Of a DNA stretch of 64,000 nucleotides, positions 9,225 through 19,780 are shown piece after piece. The translations under genes were made by a program, and so were the position numbers. Numbering within the stretch: position 1 is the first letter of the stretch; every line of letters begins with the position of its first letter. The notes under the pieces are model-generated. The model made no database searches and was not told the DNA's origin. It saw nothing but the letters and a program-made list of their open reading frames with translations. Origin of the DNA: Diphasiastrum complanatum (lineage: Eukaryota; Streptophyta; Lycopodiopsida; Lycopodiales; Lycopodiaceae); contig CM055101.1 of assembly GCA_029204225.1 (NCBI GenBank), forward strand, positions 45,320,180-45,384,179. Direction: 5' to 3'.

Positions 9225-12200
9225 ATGGCAAGTCTTGGGGAGAGTTTGCTGGGTGAATCTAGCAAACTAGATGGCACAAACTACAGAGTGTGGAAGTTCA
9301 AGATAGCTAATATCTTGATGGATAAGAATTGCTGGGAGGTCATGACAGGTACAAAACCTGTACCAACATCTGATCCTGAATTGAAGGACTACATGATCAG
9401 GAGACATAAAGCTCATAGGATAATCAATCTTTCTGTCAAGGACAATATTATTCCTCACATTTGCAATGCAAGGGATGCAGCTGATGCTTGGACAATTCTG
9501 AAGTCTATGTTTGAAACAGTGGATTCAGCCAAGCTGGTGTATTTGCAAAACAGGTTACATACTCTCAAGATGGAAGCAGGTGCAACAATTGGTGATCATA
9601 TTACAAAGGTCAAGGACCTATTGGATCAGCTTGCTTCAGTTGGAGAGAAAGTAAGTGACAGGAGTATTGTTCCCATAGTCTTGAACAGCTTGTCATTCAA
9701 CTATCAAGACTATGTGATGTCCCTTTCTGCTAGGGAGAAACTCCCAACCTTTGGGGAGTTATGTGGTCTTCTTTTACAGGAGGAGATGAGAAGGAAGAAT
9801 CTTTCTGAAAGGGAAGATAATCCAGAGCTTGCATTTGCTTCTAAGAAGAAGCAAAACTTTCAGAAGAAAGGCAAAGGCAAAAAGAAAAACTCAAAGCAAA
9901 GCTTGGAGCAGCAGGTGTCCAAGTTACAGGTTGGAGAGGAGTCAAGCACCAATTCCTCATCTACACCCAAGAGGAAGGGCAACTGCAACTATTGTGGTAA
10001 GTATGGGCATTTTGCTTTTGAATGCAGGAAGAAGCAAAGTGATCAGAAGAAGGGAAAGAACCAGCAGAGTCACTTTGTTGACAAAGTTGCAGAGGAGGAG
10101 CAATCTGGTGTGCTTGAGCTATTCACCGCAGCCCTATCATCTGAATCCACATTTGGTGGATGGTACATTGATTCTGGAGCCTCAAAGCACATGACACCTC
10201 ATAGAGATTGGTTCAGCACCTATGAGGAGACAGAAGATAGCCAGCATGTTTGCCTTGGAGATAATTCTACACGTATGGTGAGGGGCAAAGGTACAGTTGC
10301 AATACAGCTATCATCAGGTGAGGTGAAGGAAATTAAAAGTGTGTTGCATGTACCAGGGTTGGCTAAGAACTTGTTATCTGTTGGTGCCATTACCAAACAG
10401 AACATGGTGGTAGAGTTTAATGATTCTAAATGTTTGGTAAAAGACAAAGAGAAGAACTTCAAAGTGGTAGCCAAGGGAATGCAAGAAGGAGGTCTTTACA
10501 AGCTTTTCACAACCATTCCTAGCCAAGAGGCCTTGTCTGCAAGAGAGACTAATCGGGACAAGCTTTGGCATGAGAGATATGGTCATTTGAGTTACAAAAG
10601 TTTGCAAGTTTTGAACAGGCACAAAATGGTAGTAGATCTTCCTAGCATTAAGTCTTCTTCAGATACATGTGAGGCTTGTGCATTAGGGAATCAACAGAGG
10701 AAAAAGTTTCCAAAAGAGAAAGCTACCAGGGCCAAGGGCATTCTTGAACTTGTGCATTCAGATTTATGTGGTCCCATGCAGGTCAAATCAGCAGGGGGGG
10801 CATACTATTTCATGACCTTCGTAGATGATTTCTCTCGGAAGGTATGGGTCTATTTTCTGAAACTGAAATCTGAAGCGTTCAAATACTTCAAACAGTGGAA
10901 AGCTATGGTGGAAAACCGCACAGGAAAGAGGTTAAAGACTCTCAGGTCAGATAAGGGTGGTGAGTATATTTCTGATGAGTTCAAAGATCTTTGCAAAGCA
11001 TGTGGGATAAAGAGACAATTTACTGCTCCACATACACCGCAGCAAAACGGCGTGGCTGAGCGGAAAAACAGGTCTATAGTTGAGTGTGTGAGGAGCATGC
11101 TCAAGGCAAAGGGGTTGCCAAATTCCTTTTGGGCAGAAGCGGTAGCAACTGCTGTTTTTCTATTGAATAGAAGTCCAACCAAAGCAGTTGAAGGAATCAC
11201 GCCAGAAGAGGCATATAGTGGCAAGAAGCCCAAAGTGGGCAGCCTTCGAGTATTTGGGTGTACAGCATATGCACATATACCAAAGGACTTGCGGAAGAAA
11301 CTTGATGCAAAATCCGTAAAGTGTGTCTTTCTTGGGTATAGTGAAGGTGAGAAAGCTTATGTGCTATATGATCTCGAAAACAGGAGGAAGATCCTAAGTC
11401 GAGATGTCATCTTTGATGAAGAGCGTGCACCCAAGATACAGGAGCAGGAGAAGGAAGGAATTACTGAGTTCATACCCTTGATTGATTCCACGGATGAGGA
11501 TCTTGGTCAAGAGTCCTGTAAGCCTCAAGTGCAGGAGCAACAACAGGAAATCGAACCTACTAGTTCGAGACCTCTTTTTGGCCAAGTACCAGAAGCAGAA
11601 TTTGGGGACAAACGGAAGACTAAAACAGTACCATGGGATACGTGGTCACCATCCACATCACCTACTGCTAGGAAGAAGCTACCTAGGTGGTATTGGGAAA
11701 CAATCAAAGAAGGTCAAATGATTGAAGAAGGAGAGAGCAGTGAACAGGGTGTCAGAAGATCTCTTAGGTCTCATGAGAGACAAGAGACTAACTTTGCTCT
11801 TATGTCCACTATTCTGAATGCAGATGAGCCACAATTCTTTCACGAAGCCGTGAGAGAAAAGGTATGGCAACATGCCATGCAGGAGGAGTACGACTCCATT
11901 GTCAAGAATGACACATGGGAGCTCACTACATTGCCAGAAGGGAAGCAACCAATAGGTTGCAAGTGGGTCTATAAGACCAAGTTTCATGCCAATGGAACAG
12001 TGGACAAGTACAAGGCAAGGTTGGTGGCGAAAGGCTATGCTCAGCAAGAGGGGCTAGACTATGATGAGACATTTGCACCTGTTGCTAAAATGACATCTAT
12101 CAGGACCGTCTTGGCTATAGCCTCATATTTTGATTGGCATGTCCATCAAATGGATGTCAAGAGTGCCTTTCTTAATGGGCACCTACAGGAGGAGGTTTAC

Positions 12201-13376
12201 ATGGAACAACCGCAGGGATTTGAAATAACAGGCAAGGAGAATCTGGTTTGCAGGCTTAGGAAAGCCTTGTATGGGCTCAAACAGGCGCCAAGGGCTTGGT
12301 ATAGCCGAATTGATGAGTACTTTGCAAGGCAAGGGTTTGAGAAGAGTAAGTCTGATTGCAATCTTTATGTCTTCAGGGAAGGAGAAGACTTTGTGGTTGT
12401 TGTGCTCTATGTGGATGATCTACTCATCACGGGAAGCAATAAGAAGCTTATTGCTTGTGTTAAGAAGAATCTTTCTAATGAGTTTGAAATGAAAGATTTG
12501 GGTTTGCTACACTATTGCCTAGGAGTTGAAGTTTGGAAAGGAAAGCGTTGTCTTTTTATCTCACAGGCAAAGTATGCACAGAAATTATTGAAGAAGTTTA
12601 ACATGCAAGAAAGCAAACCAATCAGCACACCCATGGATGCAAGCAACAAGCCATCAAAAGATGATGGTCCAGCATTTGCAGATGAGACGCTCTATCGTCA
12701 GTTAGTGGGCAGCCTGATTTACCTTACTACCACCAGGCCAGATATTGCTTATGCGGATGGAATCACAAGTCAATACATGTGCAAGCCTACCGAAGCACAT
12801 TGGAAGGCAGCAAAGCGGATCCTACGATATGTGAGAGGGACAGTGACTTATGGGATTGGATACACGGATGACGGGAACCTTCAGCTGGAAGGCTATTCAG
12901 ATTTTGATTGGGCAGGTGATAGAGACGATCGGAGATCGACGACAGGCTATTGCTTCAGCCTAGGTTCAGGGGCTATATCGTGGTGCAGTAAGAAGCAGCC
13001 TACTATTGCTCTATCGTCTACCGAAGCTGAGTACAGGGCGACTACGAGGTCCGCCTGTGAAGCCATTTGGTTACGCCGTCTACTTGAGGACATGCAGATT
13101 GCTCAAGTAAGACCTACATTGTTACATTGTGATAACCAAAGCTGCATTCAACTTGCAAGGAATCCAGTCTATCATGCACGGACAAAACATATAGAGGTGG
13201 ACCAGCATTTTATACGAGAGAAAGTGCACAGTGGGGAGATCGAGCTAGTTTATTGCGACACCAACGACCAGACAGCTGATATTTTTACTAAACCACTTAG
13301 TAAAGATAAGTTTGAAAAGTTCAGAACTTTGTTGGGTGTCAGTTTGAATAAAATTGCCATTAAGGGGGGGTGTTGA
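9225..13376 (+). CDS. Copia-2 Gag-Pol polyprotein
   Basis: This is a single frame of 1383 residues, the usual length for a plant copia Gag-Pol. Gag opens with LDGTNYRVWKFKIANIL (about residue 16). The CCHC knuckle CNYCGKYGHFAFEC is at about 253-266 and the protease IDSGAS at about 315. The integrase zinc-binding part (LWHERYGHLSYKSLQ) is near 446, and the integrase core has HSDLCGP, SDKGGEY and NGVAERKNR at about 511-615. Reverse transcriptase runs from about 880 with YVDDLLI near 1061. RNase H lies from about 1222 to the end with [12 protein letters not shown]. The start is the first ATG after the leader and is followed by a typical copia Gag. The stop codon lies in the first six bases of the 3' LTR, so the polypurine tract itself is translated (KGG). 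Family role: particle formation, reverse transcription and integration. Confidence 0.95.
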   Translation: MASLGESLLGESSKLDGTNYRVWKFKIANILMDKNCWEVMTGTKPVPTSDPELKDYMIRRHKAHRIINLSVKDNIIPHICNARDAADAWTILKSMFETVDSAKLVYLQNRLHTLKMEAGATIGDHITKVKDLLDQLASVGEKVSDRSIVPIVLNSLSFNYQDYVMSLSAREKLPTFGELCGLLLQEEMRRKNLSEREDNPELAFASKKKQNFQKKGKGKKKNSKQSLEQQVSKLQVGEESSTNSSSTPKRKGNCNYCGKYGHFAFECRKKQSDQKKGKNQQSHFVDKVAEEEQSGVLELFTAALSSESTFGGWYIDSGASKHMTPHRDWFSTYEETEDSQHVCLGDNSTRMVRGKGTVAIQLSSGEVKEIKSVLHVPGLAKNLLSVGAITKQNMVVEFNDSKCLVKDKEKNFKVVAKGMQEGGLYKLFTTIPSQEALSARETNRDKLWHERYGHLSYKSLQVLNRHKMVVDLPSIKSSSDTCEACALGNQQRKKFPKEKATRAKGILELVHSDLCGPMQVKSAGGAYYFMTFVDDFSRKVWVYFLKLKSEAFKYFKQWKAMVENRTGKRLKTLRSDKGGEYISDEFKDLCKACGIKRQFTAPHTPQQNGVAERKNRSIVECVRSMLKAKGLPNSFWAEAVATAVFLLNRSPTKAVEGITPEEAYSGKKPKVGSLRVFGCTAYAHIPKDLRKKLDAKSVKCVFLGYSEGEKAYVLYDLENRRKILSRDVIFDEERAPKIQEQEKEGITEFIPLIDSTDEDLGQESCKPQVQEQQQEIEPTSSRPLFGQVPEAEFGDKRKTKTVPWDTWSPSTSPTARKKLPRWYWETIKEGQMIEEGESSEQGVRRSLRSHERQETNFALMSTILNADEPQFFHEAVREKVWQHAMQEEYDSIVKNDTWELTTLPEGKQPIGCKWVYKTKFHANGTVDKYKARLVAKGYAQQEGLDYDETFAPVAKMTSIRTVLAIASYFDWHVHQMDVKSAFLNGHLQEEVYMEQPQGFEITGKENLVCRLRKALYGLKQAPRAWYSRIDEYFARQGFEKSKSDCNLYVFREGEDFVVVVLYVDDLLITGSNKKLIACVKKNLSNEFEMKDLGLLHYCLGVEVWKGKRCLFISQAKYAQKLLKKFNMQESKPISTPMDASNKPSKDDGPAFADETLYRQLVGSLIYLTTTRPDIAYADGITSQYMCKPTEAHWKAAKRILRYVRGTVTYGIGYTDDGNLQLEGYSDFDWAGDRDDRRSTTGYCFSLGSGAISWCSKKQPTIALSSTEAEYRATTRSACEAIWLRRLLEDMQIAQVRPTLLHCDNQSCIQLARNPVYHARTKHIEVDQHFIREKVHSGEIELVYCDTNDQTADIFTKPLSKDKFEKFRTLLGVSLNKIAIKGGC

Positions 13377-13768
13377 AGAGTAATGCCTATTTTACCCCTT
13401 TTGGCTAAGCATTAGTTAAGTTGTACATAACTCATGGGGCATGTTTTAATTAAATGCATGACCCCCCCTTTTGTTAAGTTATGTAAATTAGTGCAAGTGG
13501 CCCACTTGGCCAAGTAGTTCACTCCCATGGTTGACACCTAGACTTTCCATGCATGTAAAGGAGGTGCTTGCCTCACAAGGGATTTGGAGGACCCACGCCC
13601 TCCTCTCTCTTACTAGCAATTCATTTCTTCTTGAGACTTTTGAGTTTGTGAGATGCTCATGCAATTCTCCTTGTGTGTGATATTTCCATAGCCAAGTTTT
13701 CTCAAGCTTTCATAGTTGATCTAGCATCTGAGTTAAGATACTCCATAGCTAGGTCTTGTAATTCTTCA
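13371..13768 (+). repeat. 3' LTR of Copia-2
   Basis: The 398-bp copy has about 2 differences from the 5' LTR. It is followed by the exact target duplicate GAAAC. Confidence 0.95.
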
Positions 13769-13799
13769 GAAACTCGTTTCTGGATCCATGATCTTTGGA

Positions 13800-15553
13800 A
13801 AAAAAACAAACAATAGGGATTGACAGAATCCAACAAGTCCCTCTCTGATGACGAGGCTGATGTCGGTGGTGGTGATGCCCTGGCTCTGCGTCTGCGTGCG
13901 TCGTTGCTCCTACCTTTGCCTCTACCTCTATATTGTTGTTGAGTACTTTGATGCTACTCGTGTTCCTGAGCGCCATGCTATAGATGTTGTCGCCTATGCT
14001 CCTTATTTCGATATTATTCATGTGGCTACGGTTTCAGATGCTTTGGCTACTCCAGTAGATCTCCATATGGCATACGGTTATACATTTCATGATGGTCCTA
14101 TTGTATACTCACTAGCTGATTTTGTTGATACCTGTCTAGATGAGTATGCGGTTCTTCTAGGTGCATATTTAGGCCAGAACTTATCAGTTGATGCTTCCGT
14201 TATTATGCCTACGTATGTTGTTCCCTTTGTGGATCATATTATTCTAGATGCGGGGCAAGAGTATATTGCTTTAGTGGATACATGCAGTACACATTCATTT
14301 ATTAGGAGTTACATTTCCACCAGGATTCGTGCTACACCTGTTCCTGCTTCCCAGCCTCTTAGTGTTGAGCTTGCTCGTTCCCATTTTTTTCCCAGTTCTC
14401 AGATGATTCAGGGCTTGGATTATCGCATTGGTGATTTTTCTGGTCAGGCAGATTTCTACATCATTTCTCTGAAGCGCTATGACATTATTTTTGGTGCAGC
14501 CTGGTTCTCTCCACTTGGGATCTCTCTCAGCAGACACTTTCCTTTACTCATGCTGGTCCGTATCATTCACTTGCTAGTATTGATTTCCAGGGTGACTATC
14601 AGTTGGTTACCAGGAAGCAGTTTATGCGCAGCTTGCCAAAGGCTCAGGATGCAGCTCTTCTTTCCATTCAGAATACATCAGTTGCTGCTTTACTTTCACC
14701 ATTCGTGGGTCCTCTTCCTCAGGTTGATGCTCCTTCAGATTTACAGGTTGTTGCTGTGTGCCTTGTGCCTATATGTCTTGATTCACATATATTGTATTCA
14801 GTGGTCATTCCTCGTTTTTCACCATAGTCGATGCTGCCGGCAGATTCAGTTTTTGGTCCAGTTCGATGGTTGTCATGTTGAGGAGGCCACATGGGAGCCT
14901 ATTGATGTCTTTTATCATACACCATCACTTGCGGATCAGGATCATGCTCCTCCTGCACTTGTTGATTCCTCTACATCAGATGCTGCTCTAGTTGCTGCAC
15001 CAGGGCTTGCTGCTGTTTGATCCAGTTTCTTTTCGGCAGTTGGGTCTTTTTTTTTGTGCCGGGGAGAGTTATGGACTCGGCTCATTACATTCGCCGCGTC
15101 CATTTACATTTACTTTACTTTATGCATAAGCAGGCCTTGGGCCCTTTTTTATTCATTAGTGACACTTAGACTATATGGTTGGCCTTTGGCCTTATTATTC
15201 ATTATTAGGCCATTTGGACATATTACTGGAGAGTGGGGGCCTTCTTGGAGGGCGCACTATTTTCCCTCCCAGTTGGGCCCTAGCCACCGGAAGCTTCCTT
15301 TTAGGGCTTCCTCTTGGCTATAAGTAGGGAAACTGTGTCATTTGTTATTCAGCTGATGATATTGATCTCTCTCTTTAGTCTCCTTAATCTCTCTCTTTCC
15401 TGCTTTCTAGGGTTAAGTCTTGCTTATGTGCTGCTTTCATAGCTTAAGTCTTGCTTATGTGATGCTTTCATAGCTTAGCTTTAGATCAGCTGTGGCTCTA
15501 TTCGTAACTGTATCCCATATACTTGATCTTTCCTTCCTCTTTCCTTTCTCAAC
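13800..15553 (+). mobile_element. Ty3/gypsy remnant with protease-like and chromodomain-like parts plus LTR-like tail
   Basis: A plus-strand frame from about 13850 contains a retropepsin-like block: an ALVDTCSTHSFI segment near 14270, then the RGL..RI and YDIIFGAAWFSPLG blocks near 14480. This fits a gypsy protease. Around 14845-14925 a frame with ILVQFDG-like residues and VEEATWEPIDVF matches the end of a chromodomain of the chromovirus type. A purine-rich GCCGGGGAGAG then precedes an LTR-like region (about 15067-15553) with a TATA box in GGCTATAAGTAGG. Reverse transcriptase, RNase H and integrase are not recognisable. It is heavily broken and much older than Copia-2. Element borders are approximate. 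Confidence 0.7.
15414..15475 (+). repeat. 31-bp tandem duplication in the LTR-like tail
   Basis: TAAGTCTTGCTTATGTG.TGCTTTCATAGCT, 31 bp, occurs twice in a row with one mismatch. Confidence 0.85.
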
Positions 15554-15559
15554 CAAAAA

Positions 15560-15790
15560 CTTTTAATGAGGCAAATGGATCAAGCTCACAATGTTTACTT
15601 TGAGCCTCATGTTTTTTAGCAAGGACTTTAAGGGAGATAATGCAGCAAGCTTGATTTGAATAGAAGACACATTAAGTAAAAACCAAACTTCTTTTGACAG
15701 ATAGCTATGAACCTGAACTTAAATATTGTTTGCCACATAATAATGTAATGTTCTATTTCATTGCATTTGATTTATAACTAATGATGAAAG
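15560..15790. other. No gene seen
   Basis: AT-rich anonymous sequence. No open frame, repeat or RNA gene could be supported. Confidence 0.5.
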
Positions 15791-15799
15791 CTAATGTCA

Positions 15800-15925
15800 T
15801 CGTTGGTTCGAATCGGCCCGGTTCGAACCGTTTTTTTGGGTTCGAATCGGGGAAAAAAAAACTTAAATTTTTTTTAAAAACATTTTGAACCCGTTTTTTT
15901 TTTTTTTTTAAACGGTTTGAACCGT
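15800..15925. repeat. GGTTCGAACC word array with A/T tracts
   Basis: GGTTCGAATCGG, CCGGTTCGAACCG, GGGTTCGAATCGGGG, TTGAACCC and CGGTTTGAACCG occur on both sides of A/T tracts. The words are palindromic and the layout copies that of the hAT ends at 8195 and 61882. I could not fix element borders or a target duplication. Confidence 0.45.
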
Positions 15926-15941
15926 TTTGTTTTGGCATTTT

Positions 15942-15943
<2 letters not shown>

Positions 15944-16023
<80 letters not shown>
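15944..16023. repeat. (GA)n microsatellite
   Basis: About 40 uninterrupted GA units. Confidence 0.98.
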
Positions 16024-16025
<2 letters not shown>

Positions 16026-16139
16026 TTCGGGGTTTTTTCGAGTGTGTCATTGTAAATTGACACAGTAGGGAATTTGGAAAAGATGGCAAGAAATCAACAT
16101 AGAAAAAAAACTAGGAAATCTATAGTACCTTGAAAATCA

Positions 16140-16486
16140 ACAAAGAACTCTTCTGAGTCTTGCTACTTGCTATTCCTGTCACCTCGCACATGGCATCCAA
16201 CAATGGGTGATCAGTCCACCTGGCATGCATGCTACTTGTGACTTGTGAACACTGAGTGACTCATAGGGTACCACCCCCCATGCCTTGCCAAAGACCTATA
16301 GTCCGCTTGGTCACCCCGGCTAGTTGTCGGCTAGCATCTCGTCACTGATGGCTAGGATCCCGACGGTCATAATCCACCGCATCTATGACAACTTGTCAGG
16401 TGGTCACACCGGGTCACGGCTTGTGACGCATCGGTCCCTACTTGGGACAGATGTCCACTCCGGTCACTAGTCTTCGCTGATACTTG
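16140..16486. repeat. GTCAC/GTGAC-rich stretch
   Basis: About eight GTCAC or GTGAC words (for example GGTCACACCGGGTCACGG and GGCTTGTGACG) occur in a GC-richer block that ends exactly where the next LTR element begins. It may be the end region of the hAT that continues at 19781, split by that insertion. There is no coding potential. Confidence 0.35.
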
Positions 16487-16919
16487 TGTTAGAGTTAATA
16501 TTTACATTATTACCCCTAACGTTCTTATTTAGGAATAATCAGGATTATTGGGCCATGCTTGCGTGCTAATTCTAGGGGCCCAGACCCATATTTAGTAAAG
16601 TTAACTTAGAATTTAGCTAGACTCAAGATTGAGATTCTAGTGCTTGATTAGGAGCACAAGTTTTTGCTATAGATAGGTGTTGGTGCTTTTACTATATATA
16701 GAGACATTAATTAGGTAGTTTCTTTTAGGCTGCTTTTGCTTTTCGGCATAGTTAGACCAAAGTTTATAAGTATGTAGTGCACCCTACCTTATTTGCAATG
16801 GGACATAGTTGGAGTTTCCCATCACTTGTGTTCTCTCTCATGTGTTTGGCTATTGTTTCATCACTCACAATAGGAATCTTGTCTTGGGTTACTTGTATGA
16901 GCGAGTCGGTTTTCTATCA
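16487..16919 (+). repeat. 5' LTR of the non-autonomous element
   Basis: It starts TGTTAGAGTT and ends TTCTATCA. A TATA box TATATATA lies near 16693. The primer site TGGTATTAGAGC follows at 16920-16931. Confidence 0.9.
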
Positions 16920-17978
16920 TGGTATTAGAGCATGGTTCAAGATTCGAGAGAACAAGGAGGCACTTCAACGAACGGAATCAATTCACAAGGGATTGATTTG
17001 GCCATCATCTTCAAAAGAGAACGTAGGTGCAGGTGGTGTCCCTAGCCAGCTCTCAAGTTCAATTTTCTTTCACAACGGTGGTAGCTTTGTGAGATCTGGT
17101 GTGCAAGGAGAAGGGCTGTTTTGCGTGAGAAGGAGATCAAGAAGTTTGCCTCAGATTTCAGAAGGATCAGAATTCAAAAGCTAAGGTGCTTTTGATTGGA
17201 ACATAGAACATAGGAATAGGGCCGTTGCAAGTGGGATCATCTGCAAGAATTGGATCGGAACACATCTGCAAGGTAGATCCCTGATTGCAGATCACAGTTC
17301 GCAAACAGTTTGCAAACAGTTCGCTACAGATCTACTGTTTGAAGGAGGTTGATAGCGTACTTCTGGGTTCGAAAGATTGCTGCAAAACTAGCAAGATAGG
17401 TTGCTGAAAAAGATTGTTGTTGTTCCAAAACTCAGGTTGTTGAAGGAGGTCTTAGGAGTAAGGACCGACATTTCAACTAGGAGTTGTTTTGCAATTTGGT
17501 GCAAGGTGAAGAAAGGATCCACAAGAGTAATCACTACAGTTTCGTCGCAAAGTGGAAGGATTGATAAAGCTAGGAAAACTACGTGAAACAAGAGACAACA
17601 AGGGAGATGGTAGTGGAAGACAATCAGAGATCATGGTGTCATCGAAGCTGCAAAAAGTGGCTACCAACCAACATATTGAAGGAAGGTCAACTTCAGACGT
17701 TCTAGGATTGGACAAGATTTTTGTTGAGGTTGGAATCAACAAAGGTGCAAGCTCTAAAAGGGAGTTGCATAAGAAGTATAGACTATGAGTCTATATAGGT
17801 AAAGCGATATTCATTAATTCACAGTTTCTTATCATGTTGGCAAATGATAAGTTCGTTGTTACAAGTGATAGATGTGACAAGTTGTGTGGTCATCATTCTA
17901 CGTTGTATCAGTTTTGGTTTCTATTCAAGTCATAGTAACTTGGTTATGTTGTAGAATTTCTTGTCTATTTGAACTAGT

Positions 17979-18350
17979 ATCACTTGAGCTTTATGATTAA
18001 TCGAAGTGATTGTTTGTTGTGGTTGTAATGTAATTCTTGGATATCATCCAAGTCATAGTTGATTGTTCATGTGGTGGTACCAAGTGAGATCAATGCTACT
18101 AGACAGATTTGTTTTGAGTTGGAGAAAAGTTGTTTCTTCAAGTTCTTGAATCTATCCAAGTTCATGTATCACTTGAGCTTTATGATTAATCGAAGTGATT
18201 GTTTGTTGTGGTTGTCAAGTAATTCTTGGATATCATCCAAGTCATAGTTGATTGTTCATGTGAGATCAATGTTACGGTCTACTAGGCAGATCTGTTTTGA
18301 GTTGGAGAAAAGTTGTTTCTTCAAGTTCTTGAATCTATCCAAGTTCATGT
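17979..18350 (+). repeat. Tandem duplication of about 185 bp inside the LTR element
   Basis: 17979-18167 and 18168-18350 both run from ATCACTTGAGCTTTATGATT to CTATCCAAGTTCATGT. They differ by a few substitutions and small indels. Confidence 0.9.
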
Positions 18351-19350
18351 GGTAGATTTAGAAGCCAAGGTTGTTGATTAGCCATTGGAAATCAACAGTA
18401 CAGGTTGTTGTTTAGCCTCAAGAAAAACAACAGGGTTCCTTTCTATTGACAGGTTTTGATTAGTCTTAGAAAATGAAGTCTTCTTCAATGAAGCAGGTTT
18501 CTTCAAGGAAGATGGACATGCCCTAGTTGGGAAGTTTGCATATGATAAAGTGTCAAGACAAATAGATGTCATGATGAGATGCTTTTCTAAGTTGGAAAGC
18601 TGTTTGGAGCAAATGACTGTATGTGTGAGATAGAGGTAGGAGATTCCATGAAAAGTTAATGTCAAGTACTTTGTGTGAGAAAGTATTTGAGGGGGAGTAT
18701 CGCCTACTTTGTGTGAGGATGTATACGTTTTATCTTTCTATTGGGGATGCTCTATTACTTGCATATTTGATGGGCTTCATGGAGGGATACACATGCATAC
18801 CACCTACTTATGAAGTACAGGTTTCTAACGTGGGTGTTGATGCATGAGATTTGATGTTGACATTTGTAGATCTATTTCCTACTTATGGTTGTCATGATGG
18901 TGTTGTGGTAATCAAAGAAGATTACATTTTCTCTATGAATGTTGGTGAGATCCTTTGTGGTAGCTTGGAAGATGTTCAAAGAGACCAAGGGAATCAACCT
19001 TCAAGCAAAGGTTATCATGTCTACATTATTCGATTAAGGGGGAGTCAAAGTTCTTTGATTCAAAGGAAGTCAAGGAAGCACTCATGGTGGTCACACATGT
19101 ATAGTAAAGGGACATGAAGACTAAAGCAAGACATTGGGAAGTCATATGAAGCATGTTCATATAAAAGGATCGACAGTCAAAGGGATTCTACATCATTTTA
19201 CAAAGGAAATTCTACATCGAGTAATGAGAACAGAGTTGATCGTGGATTCTACATCAGAATTGAGGATCTTCATTACATGGGCTTCATGGAGGATACACAT
19301 GCATACTTGTGCTATTCATGATTCTTGACAATGTAAACATTAAGTGGGAG

Positions 19351-19775
19351 TGTTAGAGTTAATGTTTACATTATTACCCCTAATGTTCTGATTTAGGATT
19401 AATTAGGATTATTGGGCCATGCCTGCGTGCTAATTCTAGGAGCCCGTACCTATATTCAGTAAAGTTAAGTTAGAATTTAGCTAGACTCAAGGTTGAGATT
19501 CTAGTGCTTGATTAGGAGCACAAGTTTTTGCTATAGATAGGTGTTGGTGCTTTTACCATATATAGAGACATTAATTAGGCAATTGCTTTTAGGCTTCTTT
19601 TGCTTTTTGGCATAGACCAAAGTTTATAAGTATGTAGTGCGCCCTACCTCATTTGCAATGGGACATAGTTGGAGTTTCCCATCACTTGTGTTCTCTCTCA
19701 TGTGTTTGGCTATTGTTTCATCACAATAGGAATCTTGTCTTGGGTTACTTGTATGAGCAAGTCGGTTTTCTAACA
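19351..19775 (+). repeat. 3' LTR of the non-autonomous element
   Basis: The 425-bp LTR ends TTCTAACA and is followed by the exact target duplicate ACTTG. Confidence 0.9.
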
Positions 19776-19780
19776 ACTTG

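Larger units (their letters stand above)
8358..13768 (+). mobile_element. Copia-2, Ty1/copia LTR retrotransposon, looks whole and young
   Basis: Two 398-bp LTRs (TGTTGAAGAG to ATTCTTCA) enclose a tRNA-Met primer site, a leader, one long gag-pol frame and a polypurine tract AAGGGGGGG. The 5-bp target duplication GAAAC is exact (8353-8357 and 13769-13773). The LTRs differ at about 2 of 398 positions, by far the youngest insertion in the window. All expected parts are present and it looks whole. The insertion site is the palindrome GTTTCTAGAAAC. Confidence 0.96.
16487..19775 (+). mobile_element. Non-autonomous LTR element (LARD-like), copia-related
   Basis: LTRs of 433 and 425 bp (TGTTAGAGTT start) enclose 2.4 kb with a primer site TGGTATTAGAGC and a terminal polypurine tract TAAGTGGGAG. 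The 5-bp target duplication ACTTG is exact on both sides (16482-16486 and 19776-19780). No gag or pol domain can be recognised inside. The LTR start and the bases before the 3' LTR (GTAAACATTAAG.GGGAGTGTTAG) match Copia-1, so a Copia-1-like element is the likely source of enzymes. The LTRs differ at about 23 of 425 positions plus two 4-bp indels, the oldest datable insertion here. Confidence 0.88.

Noticed and set aside
11679-12047. Minus frames inside Copia-2 pol
   Set aside because: They are shadows of the gag-pol frame with no independent support.
15874-16089. Minus frame rich in LSLSLS
   Set aside because: It is a translation of the (GA)n microsatellite.
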